Shown: piece after piece, positions 8,898 to 17,382 of the stretch
Layout of the letters: each line of letters starts with the position of its first letter
Position numbering within the stretch: the first letter of the stretch is position 1
NCBI RefSeq assembly: GCF_032397745.1
Contig: NZ_CP135921.1
Coordinates: forward strand, 3,894,501-3,958,500
Length of the DNA: 64,000 nucleotides
Reading direction: 5' to 3'
Source: Bradyrhizobium prioriisuperbiae
GTDB taxonomy: Bacteria > Pseudomonadota > Alphaproteobacteria > Rhizobiales > Xanthobacteraceae
The notes under the pieces: generated by a model
What the model was told of the DNA's origin: nothing
The model's database searches: none
Seen by the model: the letters and a program-made list of their open reading frames with translations, nothing else
Program-made: the position numbers and the translations under genes

Positions 8898-9128
8898 ATG
8901 AAGGTGACCGTCAATATCGACTGCACGCCGCTGGAAGCGCGGGAGTTCATGGGCCTGCCCAATGTCGCGCCGATGCAGGAGAGCGTGATGAAACAGCTCG
9001 AGGTGCAGATGATGGACAACATCACCAAGATGACGCCCGAGGCCATGCTGCGCAACTGGATGTCGTTCGCGCCGGAGCAGTTTCAGGATCTGTTCAAGAT
9101 GACGTTCGGCGGCAGCAAGTCGAAGTAA
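8898..9128 (+). CDS. small conserved protein (DUF6489-like)
   Basis: A 76-residue protein starting MKVTVNIDCTPLEAREF and continuing with GLPNVAPMQESVMKQLE, TKMTPEAMLRNWM and PEQFQDLFKMTFGG. It is helical and has no signal peptide. I recall this pattern from the alphaproteobacterial family DUF6489, often found beside phasin or polyhydroxyalkanoate genes, but the assignment is from memory. The ribosome site is AAAGGAACAGGCC. The coding signal is clear because the frame is clean and conserved-looking. No linked partner is seen here. Confidence 0.8.
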   Translation: MKVTVNIDCTPLEAREFMGLPNVAPMQESVMKQLEVQMMDNITKMTPEAMLRNWMSFAPEQFQDLFKMTFGGSKSK

Positions 9129-9144
9129 ACGGGAGCGATGATCC

Positions 9145-9225
9145 GTAGCCCGGATAAGCGCGCAGCGCGACATCCGAGGACGACAGTGCGTTTGGCCCCG
9201 GGGTCGCTGCGCTCGCCCGGGCTAC
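9145..9225. repeat. REP-like palindrome (gtagcccgga type)
   Basis: GTAGCCCGG at 9145 is answered by CCGGGCTAC ending at 9225, with tcgctgcgc-like inner arms. A relative is at 59213-59303. It separates two convergent genes. Confidence 0.7.
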
Positions 9226-9244
9226 AGGCTTCCTTCGCCAGTCT

Positions 9245-12200
9245 TCAATGCGCCTGCCGCAGCCGCGTCACTGTCGCCGCCACATCGCCCCAGGCGGGCT
9301 TGTCCGGCGCGAACTGTTTGCGCAGGAAGCTGACGAGTTCGGCCACTTGGTTGTCGCTCAGGTGTGATTTGAACGCCGGCATGTAGCCGAGATCGCTCGA
9401 TACGGGGTCGGCGATGCCGTGCAGGATCACCTGGATCAGGTTGTCCGGCACCGCCGAATGCAGATTGCTGTTGAGCGCCAGCGACGGCCTTGCGCCGAAC
9501 AGCGGCGGGCCGCCGATCTGGTGGCACACCGCGCAGGCGCCCTGGTAGATGCGTGCGCCGGTGGAGGCGCCGAGAAGGGCGGAGGCGGCGGTGATGGTTT
9601 CTAGCTGTGTCGCGTGTGTCTCCTGCATGGCGGGAGCGACGGCGGGGCTGTTGAACGACGCCAAATACACTGCCATCGCCCGGATGTCGGCGTCCGGCAG
9701 TGTGGTGAGCTCCTTCACCACCGGCGCCATCGGTCCGGCGGCGACGCCATGGAAGCGTGAGGCGCCGGTGCGCAGGTAAGCGAACAGCGCGTCCTCGCTC
9801 CAGGGGATCGGTGCCGTCGACAGCGACGTCAGCGCCGGCGCTTCCCAGCCATCGGCGAAACCGCCGGCGAGATAGGCACGCTGCCGCTCCGCGCCGAGCG
9901 CATTGCGCGGGGTGTGGCAGGCGCCGCAATGTCCCAGGCCCTCGACCAGATAGGCGCCGCGATTCCACTGTTCGGATTGGGCCGGGTTCGGCACGAACGT
10001 CGTGGTGTCGTGGAACAGCGCATTCCAGCCGGCGAGCAGCGGGCGGATGTTGAAAGGGAAGGCGAGCTTGGTCTTTGGATTGGGCGAGGTGACAGCCGGC
10101 TGCGCCATCAGGTAGGCGTACAGCGCCTGCAGGTCGGCATCGCTGGTCTTTGCGAAATGGGTGTAGGGAAACGCCGGGTAGAGCTGCCGGCCGTCGCGAT
10201 GGATGCCTTCGCGCATGGCGCGCTCGAACGCGGGATACGACCACGCGCCGATGCCGGTCTCCACGTCCGGTGTGATGTTGGTGCTGTAGACAATGCCGAA
10301 CGGCGTCTCCAGCGGACGGCCGCCGGCATTGATGACGCCGCCGATCGACGTGTGGCAGACCGCGCAGTCGCCCAGCGCCGCAAGCTGTTGTCCCCGCGCG
10401 ATGGTGGCCGCCGAGAACACCGAGATATCGGGCCGCGCGATCGGTGCGATGGCGCGCGACGGCCAGATGGCGGCGCCGATACCGACCACCGCGGCGCAGA
10501 GCGCTGCGGCGCCGGCGACGAGGCCATAACGCGCGAACGGATTGCGCGGGCTTTTTTTGGGCGGCGCGAGGCGGGCCGGCGATACATCGGGCAATGCGCC
10601 TGATACGGTCTGCCGCTCGCCCTGCAATCCCGCCAGAATCCGTTCCGGCGTGAACGGCGGCTCGCGGAATCGCACGCCGGTGGCATCGAAGATGGCATTG
10701 GCGATCGCGGCCGCGCTTGGCACCGACGCGGATTCACCGACGCCGAGCGGCGGCTGGTCCTGGCGCGGCAGCATCAGCACGTCGATCTTGGGCACCTCGG
10801 GGAAGGTGATGATCGGGTAGGCGCCCCATTCCTTGCTGGCGACGCCGATCTGGTCGAACGCCACCTGTTCCTTCAGCGCGCGGCTGGTGGACTGGATCAC
10901 ATTGCCATGGATCTGGTGCCGCACGCCCTCCGGATTGATCATCAGTCCGGAGTCCTGGCCGGCCACCACGCGCACCACACTGACATCGCCGGTGGTTGTG
11001 TTGACGGCGACATCGGCGATCCACGCCGACCACGCCGCGCCATACCCCGGAAACTTGCTGTGCACATAAAGCGCGTAGGCGAAGCCGCGGCCACGCACCA
11101 CATCGCCCTCGGCGTCCTTTGGTGTCCATTCGGGCCGCGGTGTCCAGTTGCCGCGCTCGGCCACCGCCTTGACCAGATCGACCGCGCGCGGGTCCTTCAG
11201 ATAGCGCAGGCGGTATTCGATCGGATCGACCTTCGCTTCCGTGGCGAGTTCGTCGATATAGGACTCGTGCGCAAACGTGTTGGGCAGCGCCGAGACGCCG
11301 CGCAGCCAGGCGGCGCGCACGATCGGCGGCATGTCGTGGGCCACCACGCGCATGTGCTCGTAGTCATAGGGCGGGATCGCGGTGCGATCGCCCATCTGCA
11401 GCACCGTGGGGATCGGCGCGATGGTGCCGGTCAGGATCAGCGCCAGTGTCGGTGCGGCATTGGACGGATAGCGGGTGACGAAATCATAACCGGCGGCGCC
11501 GCCGTCGGCGTTGAGTCCGCCATTGACGTCCATCAACTGTGCGGTGCCCTTCGGCTCCCACAAATGCTCCTGCTCGCGGGTGAGCTGCACCCGCACGGGA
11601 CGGCCGACCGCGCGCGACAGCAGCACCGCGTCGGCGCAGACGTCGTCGGCGCAGTTGCGGCCGTAACAGCCGGCGGCTTCCATCCGGATCATGTCGATCT
11701 GGTCTTCCGGCATCGCGAGGAGATGCGCGAGATCGGCACGCAGCAGATGCGGGTTCTGGGTGCCCGACCACACCCGCACCGCGCCGTCGCGATAATCCGC
11801 GACCGAACACGAGGGACCAATCGAGCCGTGCATGTGATAGGGCCACACATAGGTGCGGCGCATCGGTTTCTCGGCACCGGCGATCGCGGTGTCGACATCG
11901 CCCTTGTCGATCAGCGTGCGCGGGGTCGAGGGATGGGCGCGCAGCGCGGTCTCGATCTCCCTGATGTCGGGGATCGTCGGCGTCGGCTTCCATGTCACCT
12001 TGAGCTGCTCGGCCGCCTTGATGGCGTTTTCCTCGCGCTCGGCGACCACGCCCAGGAAGTCCGCGATCCGCACGACGGCGACAATGCCGGGGATGTGGCT
12101 GATGGAGGTCTCGTCGATCGCCAGCAGGCTGGTGCCGATGAAGGGGCCGGCGTCGACCCCGGCATAGGGCGGGCGCACCACCCGGCCATGCAGCATGCCG

Positions 12201-12799
12201 GGCACGCGGACGTCATGCACATAGACCCATTCACCGGTAGCCTTGGCGGGAATGTCCACCCGCGGCGCCGATTGGCCGACAATGCTGTAGGCCTCGACCG
12301 GCTTCACGGCCACGGCGTCGGCGAGCTCCAGGCGAATGGTGTCGCCTGCGATCAGCTCGCCATAACCGATGCTGTTGTTGTGGCCGCGGACCAGTCCGTC
12401 CTCGACGGTCAGTTCGCTGGCCGGCAGTTCGAACCTCTCGGCCGCGCGCGCCACCAGGAAGTGTCGCGCCTGCGCCGCGGCCTTGCGCAGCGGGACGGCT
12501 GTGATCTGGATGGTTTCGCTGGCGATGGTCGCGCCTTGATTCGGCACGCGCGCGGTGTCGCCGAGCACCATGGTGACGCGCTCGAGCGCCACGTCCAGCT
12601 CTTCGGCCACGATCTGCGCCAATGATGTGCGGATGCCGGTGCCGAGATCGACATGGCCATTGAAGGCGCTGATAGCGCCGTCGGCCGTGATCAAGATGAA
12701 GGTCTCGGCGACTCCCGTCGCGCTGGTGCGGACGATCGTGAGCGATCCAGCCTGTGCCGGCGTGCTGTCGGTTGTCGCGTGATTGGAGTCCTGCGCCAT
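9245..12799 (-). CDS. nicB: molybdenum hydroxylase large subunit with triple cytochrome c tail, NicB/IorB-like
   Basis: This 1184-residue protein has two halves. Residues 1 to about 745 form a molybdopterin-binding aldehyde/xanthine-dehydrogenase module. It opens with FNGHVDLGTGIRTSL and ends with the catalytic-Glu block PPLGVGESASVPSA near residue 685. A membrane segment (YGLVAGAAALCAAVVGIGA, about 753-775) leads into three c-type heme sites: CAVCH near 810, CGACH near 956 and CAVCH near 1087. This order and length match nicotinate dehydrogenase subunit B of Pseudomonas putida, which passes electrons from ring hydroxylation to the respiratory chain. With the FeS subunit at 12801 (one-base gap) it probably turns nicotinate into 6-hydroxynicotinate. 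An aldehyde or isoquinoline substrate remains possible; linkage to hnr and enamidase favours nicotinate. Confidence 0.82.
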   Translation of the reverse strand: MAQDSNHATTDSTPAQAGSLTIVRTSATGVAETFILITADGAISAFNGHVDLGTGIRTSLAQIVAEELDVALERVTMVLGDTARVPNQGATIASETIQITAVPLRKAAAQARHFLVARAAERFELPASELTVEDGLVRGHNNSIGYGELIAGDTIRLELADAVAVKPVEAYSIVGQSAPRVDIPAKATGEWVYVHDVRVPGMLHGRVVRPPYAGVDAGPFIGTSLLAIDETSISHIPGIVAVVRIADFLGVVAEREENAIKAAEQLKVTWKPTPTIPDIREIETALRAHPSTPRTLIDKGDVDTAIAGAEKPMRRTYVWPYHMHGSIGPSCSVADYRDGAVRVWSGTQNPHLLRADLAHLLAMPEDQIDMIRMEAAGCYGRNCADDVCADAVLLSRAVGRPVRVQLTREQEHLWEPKGTAQLMDVNGGLNADGGAAGYDFVTRYPSNAAPTLALILTGTIAPIPTVLQMGDRTAIPPYDYEHMRVVAHDMPPIVRAAWLRGVSALPNTFAHESYIDELATEAKVDPIEYRLRYLKDPRAVDLVKAVAERGNWTPRPEWTPKDAEGDVVRGRGFAYALYVHSKFPGYGAAWSAWIADVAVNTTTGDVSVVRVVAGQDSGLMINPEGVRHQIHGNVIQSTSRALKEQVAFDQIGVASKEWGAYPIITFPEVPKIDVLMLPRQDQPPLGVGESASVPSAAAIANAIFDATGVRFREPPFTPERILAGLQGERQTVSGALPDVSPARLAPPKKSPRNPFARYGLVAGAAALCAAVVGIGAAIWPSRAIAPIARPDISVFSAATIARGQQLAALGDCAVCHTSIGGVINAGGRPLETPFGIVYSTNITPDVETGIGAWSYPAFERAMREGIHRDGRQLYPAFPYTHFAKTSDADLQALYAYLMAQPAVTSPNPKTKLAFPFNIRPLLAGWNALFHDTTTFVPNPAQSEQWNRGAYLVEGLGHCGACHTPRNALGAERQRAYLAGGFADGWEAPALTSLSTAPIPWSEDALFAYLRTGASRFHGVAAGPMAPVVKELTTLPDADIRAMAVYLASFNSPAVAPAMQETHATQLETITAASALLGASTGARIYQGACAVCHQIGGPPLFGARPSLALNSNLHSAVPDNLIQVILHGIADPVSSDLGYMPAFKSHLSDNQVAELVSFLRKQFAPDKPAWGDVAATVTRLRQAH

Positions 12800-12800
12800 T

Positions 12801-13277
12801 TCAGCTTCCGGCGCTTGAGGTTTGACCCGCGCGCAGCACGGCGCGGACGATTTCCACATGGGTGCCGCAGCGGCAGAGATTGTAGCGCAGCGCCTCCAAC
12901 ACCTCGGTTTCGCTGGGATGCGGATTGCGGGTCAGCAGCGCCTTCGCCGTCATGATCATGCCGTTGAGGCAATAGCCGCATTGCGCCGCCTGCTCGTCGA
13001 TAAAGGCCTGCTGCACCGCATCGGGCTGTTCGCGCGAGCCCAGCCCTTCCAGCGTCACGATGTCGCGTGCGATGCAGCCGCCGACCGGGATCACGCAGGA
13101 GCGGGCGGCGACGCCGTCGATCAGCACCGCGCAAGCGCCGCACTCGCCGAGCCCGCAGCCGTATTTCGGGCCGTTCAGCGCGAGATCGTTGCGCAGCACG
13201 TACAACAACGACGTGTCGTGCGCGACCGCCACGTCATGGCAACGTCCGTTGACGGTGAGGCGAATGGTATCCTGCAT
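12801..13277 (-). CDS. nicA: (2Fe-2S) subunit of molybdenum hydroxylase, NicA-like
   Basis: A 158-residue small subunit carrying two [2Fe-2S] clusters. The plant-ferredoxin type site is CGLGECGACAVLIDG and the second is CGYCLNGM plus CRCGTH. The ATG at 13277 (MQDTIRLTVNG) fits the family length (about 157 for NicA); the open frame continues to 13355 but would span the operator at 13330. The stop lies one base before the start of the large subunit, so the two are cotranscribed. It relays electrons from the molybdenum centre to the hemes of its partner. Naming depends on the partner and context. Confidence 0.85.
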   Translation of the reverse strand: MQDTIRLTVNGRCHDVAVAHDTSLLYVLRNDLALNGPKYGCGLGECGACAVLIDGVAARSCVIPVGGCIARDIVTLEGLGSREQPDAVQQAFIDEQAAQCGYCLNGMIMTAKALLTRNPHPSETEVLEALRYNLCRCGTHVEIVRAVLRAGQTSSAGS

Positions 13278-13329
13278 CAGGCCCTTGCATGAGGTCTGCC
13301 GTACCGCGGCATGGTCCTGCGACGATACC

Positions 13330-13343
13330 GTTAGTATACAAAC
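13330..13343. promoter_or_regulatory. near-palindromic operator upstream of nicA-like gene
   Basis: GTTAGTATACAAAC, about 53 bases upstream of the NicA-like start. It matches 12 of 14 positions of the perfect palindrome before hnr (17266) and 12 of 14 of the site beside the enamidase (58162). Size and symmetry suit a MarR-type repressor. Confidence 0.65.
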
Positions 13344-13386
13344 GTGCAAGGCCAAACCTGCAAGAGGCGCGCCAGAAAGTCTTCTT

Positions 13387-13500
13387 CCTGTCGTTGCCGG
13401 GCTTGTCCCGGCAACCTCGAGTAGGGACGCACTGCCTTTCTATTTTAGGGACGCACTGCGCCCCTAAGCGAGATCACCGGGACAAGCCCGGTGATGACGG
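13387..13500. repeat. palindromic intergenic repeat
   Basis: The hairpin GTTGCCGGG/CCCGGCAAC, a doubled agggacgcactgc segment, and an inverted accgggacaagcccggt block. It is related to 7411-7560 and lies between the nicA promoter region and a convergent gene end. Confidence 0.7.
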
Positions 13501-13523
13501 TGGTGGGTGGGATGCGCCCCGTC

Positions 13524-14291
13524 TCACAGACTCGTCGTAATCCCGCCATCCACATACAGCGTGTGGCCATTGACGAACGACGACGCCGGTCCCGCCAGGA
13601 ACACCGCGGCGCCCACCAGCTCCTCCACATTACCCCAGCGTCCTGCCGGTGTGCGGTTGGCCAGCCAGGCGGAAAAATCCGGATTGTCGACCAGCGCCTG
13701 GTTCAGCGGCGTCTTGAAATAGCCCGGTGCGATGGCGTTGATCTGCAGGCCGTGTTTGGCCCAATCGGTGCACATGCCGCGGGTGAGGTTGCGCACCGCG
13801 CCCTTGGTCGCCGTGTAGGGAGCGATGCCCGGCCGCGCCAGTTCGCTCTGCACCGAGGCGATGTTGATGATCTTGCCGCGGCCGCGCTTGATCATGTGCC
13901 GCGCCACCGCTTGCCCGGTATAGAATACGCTGGAGATATTGGTGCTCAGCAATTGCTCCCAGCGCTCGGCGGGAAAATCCTCCAGCGGGCTGCGGAACTG
14001 CATGCCGGCATTGTTGATCAGGATGTCGATGGCGCCGATCCTGGCTTCGATGTCGGCGACGCCTTGGGTGACGGCGGCGTGCTGCGTCACGTCGAACGCG
14101 GCGATATCGGCCTTGTGCCCCCTGGCCTGCAGCGCCTGCGCCGCAGCCGCGAGCTTGCCGGCGTCGCGGCCATTGAGCACGATCTCGGCGCCATGATCGG
14201 CAAGGCCCTGCGCCAGCGCGAGCCCGATGCCCTGACTGGAGCCGGTGATCAGCGCGCGCAATCCGCTGAGGTCGAACAATGAACTGGCCAC
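13524..14291 (-). CDS. idnO: SDR oxidoreductase, gluconate 5-dehydrogenase-like
   Basis: A 255-residue short-chain dehydrogenase. The start is a GTG at 14291 because AGGAG lies seven bases before it; the ATG at 14339 has no ribosome site. The NAD(P) loop TGSSQGIG is at residues 16-23, NNAG follows, and the catalytic Ser (NIASVQS) and YTATK are in place, as is the C-terminal YVDGGITTSL. The closest known pattern is gluconate 5-dehydrogenase (Ga5DH/IdnO), which interconverts 5-ketogluconate and gluconate. The divergent neighbour is an IdnD-like enzyme, so both steps of idonate breakdown would be covered. Exact sugar-acid specificity is inferred. Confidence 0.85.
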   Translation of the reverse strand: MASSLFDLSGLRALITGSSQGIGLALAQGLADHGAEIVLNGRDAGKLAAAAQALQARGHKADIAAFDVTQHAAVTQGVADIEARIGAIDILINNAGMQFRSPLEDFPAERWEQLLSTNISSVFYTGQAVARHMIKRGRGKIINIASVQSELARPGIAPYTATKGAVRNLTRGMCTDWAKHGLQINAIAPGYFKTPLNQALVDNPDFSAWLANRTPAGRWGNVEELVGAAVFLAGPASSFVNGHTLYVDGGITTSL

Positions 14292-14393
14292 GCGAGAATC
14301 TCCTGAATTGATCGCAACATCCTGACTATTGACGCCCATGTTATCGCCAACATAATCAGCAGGCAAAGCGATCGTGCGCGCGATCATTCGATC

Positions 14394-14414
14394 CCACATT
14401 GTGGTTCAATGTGG
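14394..14414. promoter_or_regulatory. palindromic operator between idnO and idnD
   Basis: CCACATTG-tggtt-CAATGTGG is an 8-bp perfect dyad with a 5-base spacer, in the 183-base divergent promoter region of the two sugar-acid genes. It probably binds a repressor (GntR or LacI type by size). No such regulator is adjacent. Confidence 0.6.
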
Positions 14415-14474
14415 TGAGTCAATCCGAGCACTGATCGTGCAGATACCCGCTTCAAGATGTCCGGGAGAACACCC

Positions 14475-15506
14475 ATGAAATCGATCGTCATCCATGCCGC
14501 GAAAGATCTTCGGATCGAAGAGGCTGAAGCCGGCGCGGTCGAGCCCGGACAGGTCGAGGTCGCCATCGAAGCCGGCGGCATCTGCGGCTCCGATCTGCAC
14601 TATTACAACCATGGCGGCTTCGGCACCGTGCGGATCCGCGAACCGATGATTTTGGGACATGAAGTTGCCGGCCGCATCACCGCGCTGGGCAGCGGCGTGA
14701 GCACGCTTGCGGTCGGTGATCGTGTCGCGGTGTCGCCGAGCCGTCCCTGCGGCCACTGCCGCTATTGCCAGCTGGGCCAGCAGAACCACTGCCTCAACAT
14801 GCGTTTTTACGGCAGCGCGATGCCGATGCCGCACATCCAGGGCGCGTTCCGCCAGCGGCTGGTGGCGGAAAGCTGGCAGTGCCACAAGGTCGCGACCCAC
14901 GTCTCCGCCAACCAGGCCGCATTCGCCGAACCACTCGCAGTGACCCTGCATGCCGTTAATCGCGCGGGATCGCTGCTGGGCAAACGCGTGCTGGTCACCG
15001 GCTGCGGGCCGATCGGCGCGCTCAGCATTCTGGCCGCTCGCGTGCATGGCGCGCGCGAGATCGTCGCCACCGATGTGATGGACGGCGTGCTGAAGAAGGC
15101 CGCGGAGGTCGGCGCCGATCGCACCATCAATGTGGCTGCGAATCCCGAGCAGCTAGCGGCCTATAATGTCGACAAGGGCAGCTTCGACGTGGTGTTCGAG
15201 GCATCCGGCAACGAACGCGCCGTGCGCGCTGGCCTCGATGTGATCAAGCCCCGCGGCGTGTTCGTGCAGCTCGGCCTCGGCGGCGATATTTCGATTCCGC
15301 AGAACGTGGTGGTCGCTAAGGAAATCGAGATGCGCGGCACGTTTCGTTTTCACGAGGAATTCGGTCTCGCGGTCGATCTCATCAACCAGAAGCGCCTCGA
15401 TGTCAGTCCGCTGCTGACCGGGATTTATCCGATCGACGAGGCCGTGCAGGCGTTCGAGATTGCGGGTGATCGGAACAAGTCGATGAAGGTGCAGATAGGG
15501 TTTTGA
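14475..15506 (+). CDS. idnD: zinc-dependent L-idonate 5-dehydrogenase-like enzyme
   Basis: A 343-residue medium-chain dehydrogenase. It has the catalytic zinc ligand in GGICGSDLHYYNHGGFG, GHE in LGHEVAGRI, the structural zinc Cys cluster PCGHCRYCQLGQQNHC, and the NAD loop VTGCGPIGALS. The HYYNHGGFG block is characteristic of L-idonate 5-dehydrogenases, which oxidise idonate to 5-ketogluconate. The start at 14475 is preceded by GGGAGAACACCC. It is divergent from the Ga5DH-like gene, and the palindrome at 14394 probably controls both. Confidence 0.88.
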   Translation: MKSIVIHAAKDLRIEEAEAGAVEPGQVEVAIEAGGICGSDLHYYNHGGFGTVRIREPMILGHEVAGRITALGSGVSTLAVGDRVAVSPSRPCGHCRYCQLGQQNHCLNMRFYGSAMPMPHIQGAFRQRLVAESWQCHKVATHVSANQAAFAEPLAVTLHAVNRAGSLLGKRVLVTGCGPIGALSILAARVHGAREIVATDVMDGVLKKAAEVGADRTINVAANPEQLAAYNVDKGSFDVVFEASGNERAVRAGLDVIKPRGVFVQLGLGGDISIPQNVVVAKEIEMRGTFRFHEEFGLAVDLINQKRLDVSPLLTGIYPIDEAVQAFEIAGDRNKSMKVQIGF

Positions 15507-15524
15507 ATAACTGAGATTGTTCCG

Positions 15525-15614
15525 TCATCCTGAGGTGCGAGCAGAGCGAGCCTCGAAGGATGAATGGCCGGGGCCGTCGCCCTTCGAGGGCCGCGCTTCG
15601 CACGGCCACCTCAG
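15525..15614. repeat. intergenic repeat interrupted by the IS (continues at 17117)
   Basis: The segment starting tcatcctgaggtgcgagc and ending cggccacctcag is the common bradyrhizobial-type repeat. Its final part (ggtgacgga) appears only after the insertion sequence, at 17121. Related copies are at 22401-22510 and 53336-53400. Confidence 0.75.
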
Positions 15615-17116
15615 AGGCTGTGAATCTTTCGTCAGACTTGGGGCGTAGCCGAAGAAGCCACGGGTATGATTCTCTGTGATCGACTGAGTCGCAGGAGATA
15701 TTGATGGCAGGTGACGAGCTGTTTGGAGAACTGCCGGAAGCAAAGCCGCCAACCGCGGTAGCTTCGAGCGGCATCCCGCGCATGCTGGAACCTGAGCGCC
15801 AGCAAATCGAGCTTCAGGCGGTTGATATTGAGAGCTTAATTGGAGAGAACCACCCGGCGCGCGTGATCTGGGCGTACGTGGAGGGGCTCGATCTGAGCGA
15901 GCTCGAGGGCCGGATCAAAGCGCGGAGCGACCGGCCGGGCCATCCCGCCATTTCGCCACGGCTGTTGCTGGCTTTGTGGTTGGTCGCCACCAGTGACGGC
16001 GTCGGCAGCGCACGCGCTCTGGAGCGGCTGTGCGACAGCCATGATGTGTATCGCTGGCTGTGCGGCGGCGTGTCGGTGAACTATCACACGCTGGCGGACT
16101 TTCGGGTCGGCCATGCCGACCTGCTCGATCGGCTGCTGGCCGAGCATATGGCGGCGCTGGCCAAGGCAGGGCTGGTCGATCTCGACGCCCTGGCGCAGGA
16201 CGGCGTGCGGATCCGGGCGAGCGCGGGCGCGGCCTCGTTCCGGCGTGAGGCGACGCTTGATCGGCATCTTTCGGCGGCCGAGGCCGTGGTGGATCAGCTC
16301 AAGCGCGAGGTGGAGACGCGTTCGGATGCCAGCAACCAGCGCATCAAGGCCGCCAAGGAGCGAGCCGCGCGCGAGCGCAGCGAGCGGGTCAGAGCGGCAC
16401 AAGCCGCGCTTGAAGCGATCAAGCGGCAGCGTCAGGAGCGCGAGGAGAAGCGCGGCAACGGCAAAAAGCCGAAGGAGCCGCGCGCCTCCACCACGGATAC
16501 ACAGGCGCGGGTGATGAAGATGGCCGACGGTGGCTTCCGTCCCGGCTATAACGTGCAGGTGGCAAGCGTGGCCGCTCAGCAGATCGTGGTCGCCGTCGAG
16601 GTCTGCAATACCGGCTCCGACCGCGGTCTGATGCGGCCGATGCTGGAACGGCTGCGGGCTCGCAATGGCCGCTTACCAAAGAGCTATCTCGCCGACGGCG
16701 GCTTTGGCAGCGCTCGGGATCTCGAGTGGGCGCATACCGAGGGCGTCGAGGTCTATTGTCCTCCCACGCAATCCAAGCATGGCACTGATCCGTATCTGCC
16801 GCGACGCGGCGACGGCGCAGGGGTATTGGCTTGGCGCGCCCGCATGGCCAGCGACGCCGGCAAAGCTGCCTACAAGCCCCGCTCGATCTGCGAATGCATC
16901 CACGCCCGCTGGCGCAACTGGAATCTGCGACAACTGACCGTGCGCGGGATCGAAAAAGCCCGCGCCGTGGTGCTCTGCTACGCCCTCACCAATAACATCT
17001 TACAGGGATACAATCTCGCAAACGCATAAACCGGGGGGCCTCACCCCTGGCCAACAGCAAATCTGCTCGACATCGCACATGTTGTGCATCCAGAAGCCTG
17101 AAAGCTTCACAAGCTG
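15615..17116 (+). mobile_element. IS1182-family insertion sequence, about 1.5 kb
   Basis: The element carries one transposase gene. The left end aggctgtgaatctttc and the inverted right end (cagcttgtgaagctttc read from 17116 backwards) form an imperfect inverted repeat of about 20 bp. The tetranucleotide TCAG flanks both sides (15611-15614 and 17117-17120). Removing the element and one TCAG rejoins an intact copy of the dispersed repeat (cacctcag|ggtgacgg), which fixes the boundaries. It sits about 150 bases upstream of the hnr promoter. Confidence 0.8.
15704..17029 (+). CDS. IS1182-family transposase
   Basis: A 441-residue DDE transposase. The N-terminal domain contains HPARVIWAYVEGLDLSELEG and the PGHPAISPRLLLALWLVATSDGV region typical of the family. 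The catalytic core includes LVDLDALAQDGVRIRASAG, the long charged helix of residues 190-260 (rich in Glu, Arg and Lys, probably coiled coil), and MADGGFRPGYNVQVASV. SYLADGGFGSARD and the C-terminal QLTVRGIEKARAVVLCYALTNNI follow. AGGAGATATTG precedes the ATG at 15704. There is no frameshift or stop, so it may be active. Confidence 0.93.
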   Translation: MAGDELFGELPEAKPPTAVASSGIPRMLEPERQQIELQAVDIESLIGENHPARVIWAYVEGLDLSELEGRIKARSDRPGHPAISPRLLLALWLVATSDGVGSARALERLCDSHDVYRWLCGGVSVNYHTLADFRVGHADLLDRLLAEHMAALAKAGLVDLDALAQDGVRIRASAGAASFRREATLDRHLSAAEAVVDQLKREVETRSDASNQRIKAAKERAARERSERVRAAQAALEAIKRQRQEREEKRGNGKKPKEPRASTTDTQARVMKMADGGFRPGYNVQVASVAAQQIVVAVEVCNTGSDRGLMRPMLERLRARNGRLPKSYLADGGFGSARDLEWAHTEGVEVYCPPTQSKHGTDPYLPRRGDGAGVLAWRARMASDAGKAAYKPRSICECIHARWRNWNLRQLTVRGIEKARAVVLCYALTNNILQGYNLANA

Positions 17117-17234
17117 TCAGGGTGACGGATAACGGATACGGCCCTGCCGATGCTGCTCTGCACAATTTATCGACATCACCATTAGGCAATTGCGGGTTTA
17201 TGTTGCAACGGCCCGTTGGCGGCGCTGAGAGCGC

Positions 17235-17279
17235 TTGACAGCCACCGGGGAGGCCGCGCAAGATCGTTCGTATACGAAC
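17235..17279 (+). promoter_or_regulatory. hnr promoter with perfect palindromic operator (17266-17279)
   Basis: TTGACA at 17235-17240 is a good -35 box, with the likely -10 around 17259-17264 (no close TATAAT match). GTTCGTATACGAAC at 17266-17279 is a perfect 14-bp palindrome directly after it, a repressor-like position. Related sites are at 13330 and 58162. Confidence 0.65.
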
Positions 17280-17382
17280 AAAGCGGTGCGCGGCTGCCGA
17301 CGGGGTTGGGAATTCGATCCGTCGCGTGCCCCGCAGTGCGGACACCCATTGACGGTTTTCCGGTGCGACGTTGGATACGCCC

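Noticed and set aside
13524..15506. Inclusion of the SDR and zinc dehydrogenase pair in nicotinate catabolism
   Set aside because: Their sequences match idonate/gluconate enzymes, and their shared promoter has a different dyad.
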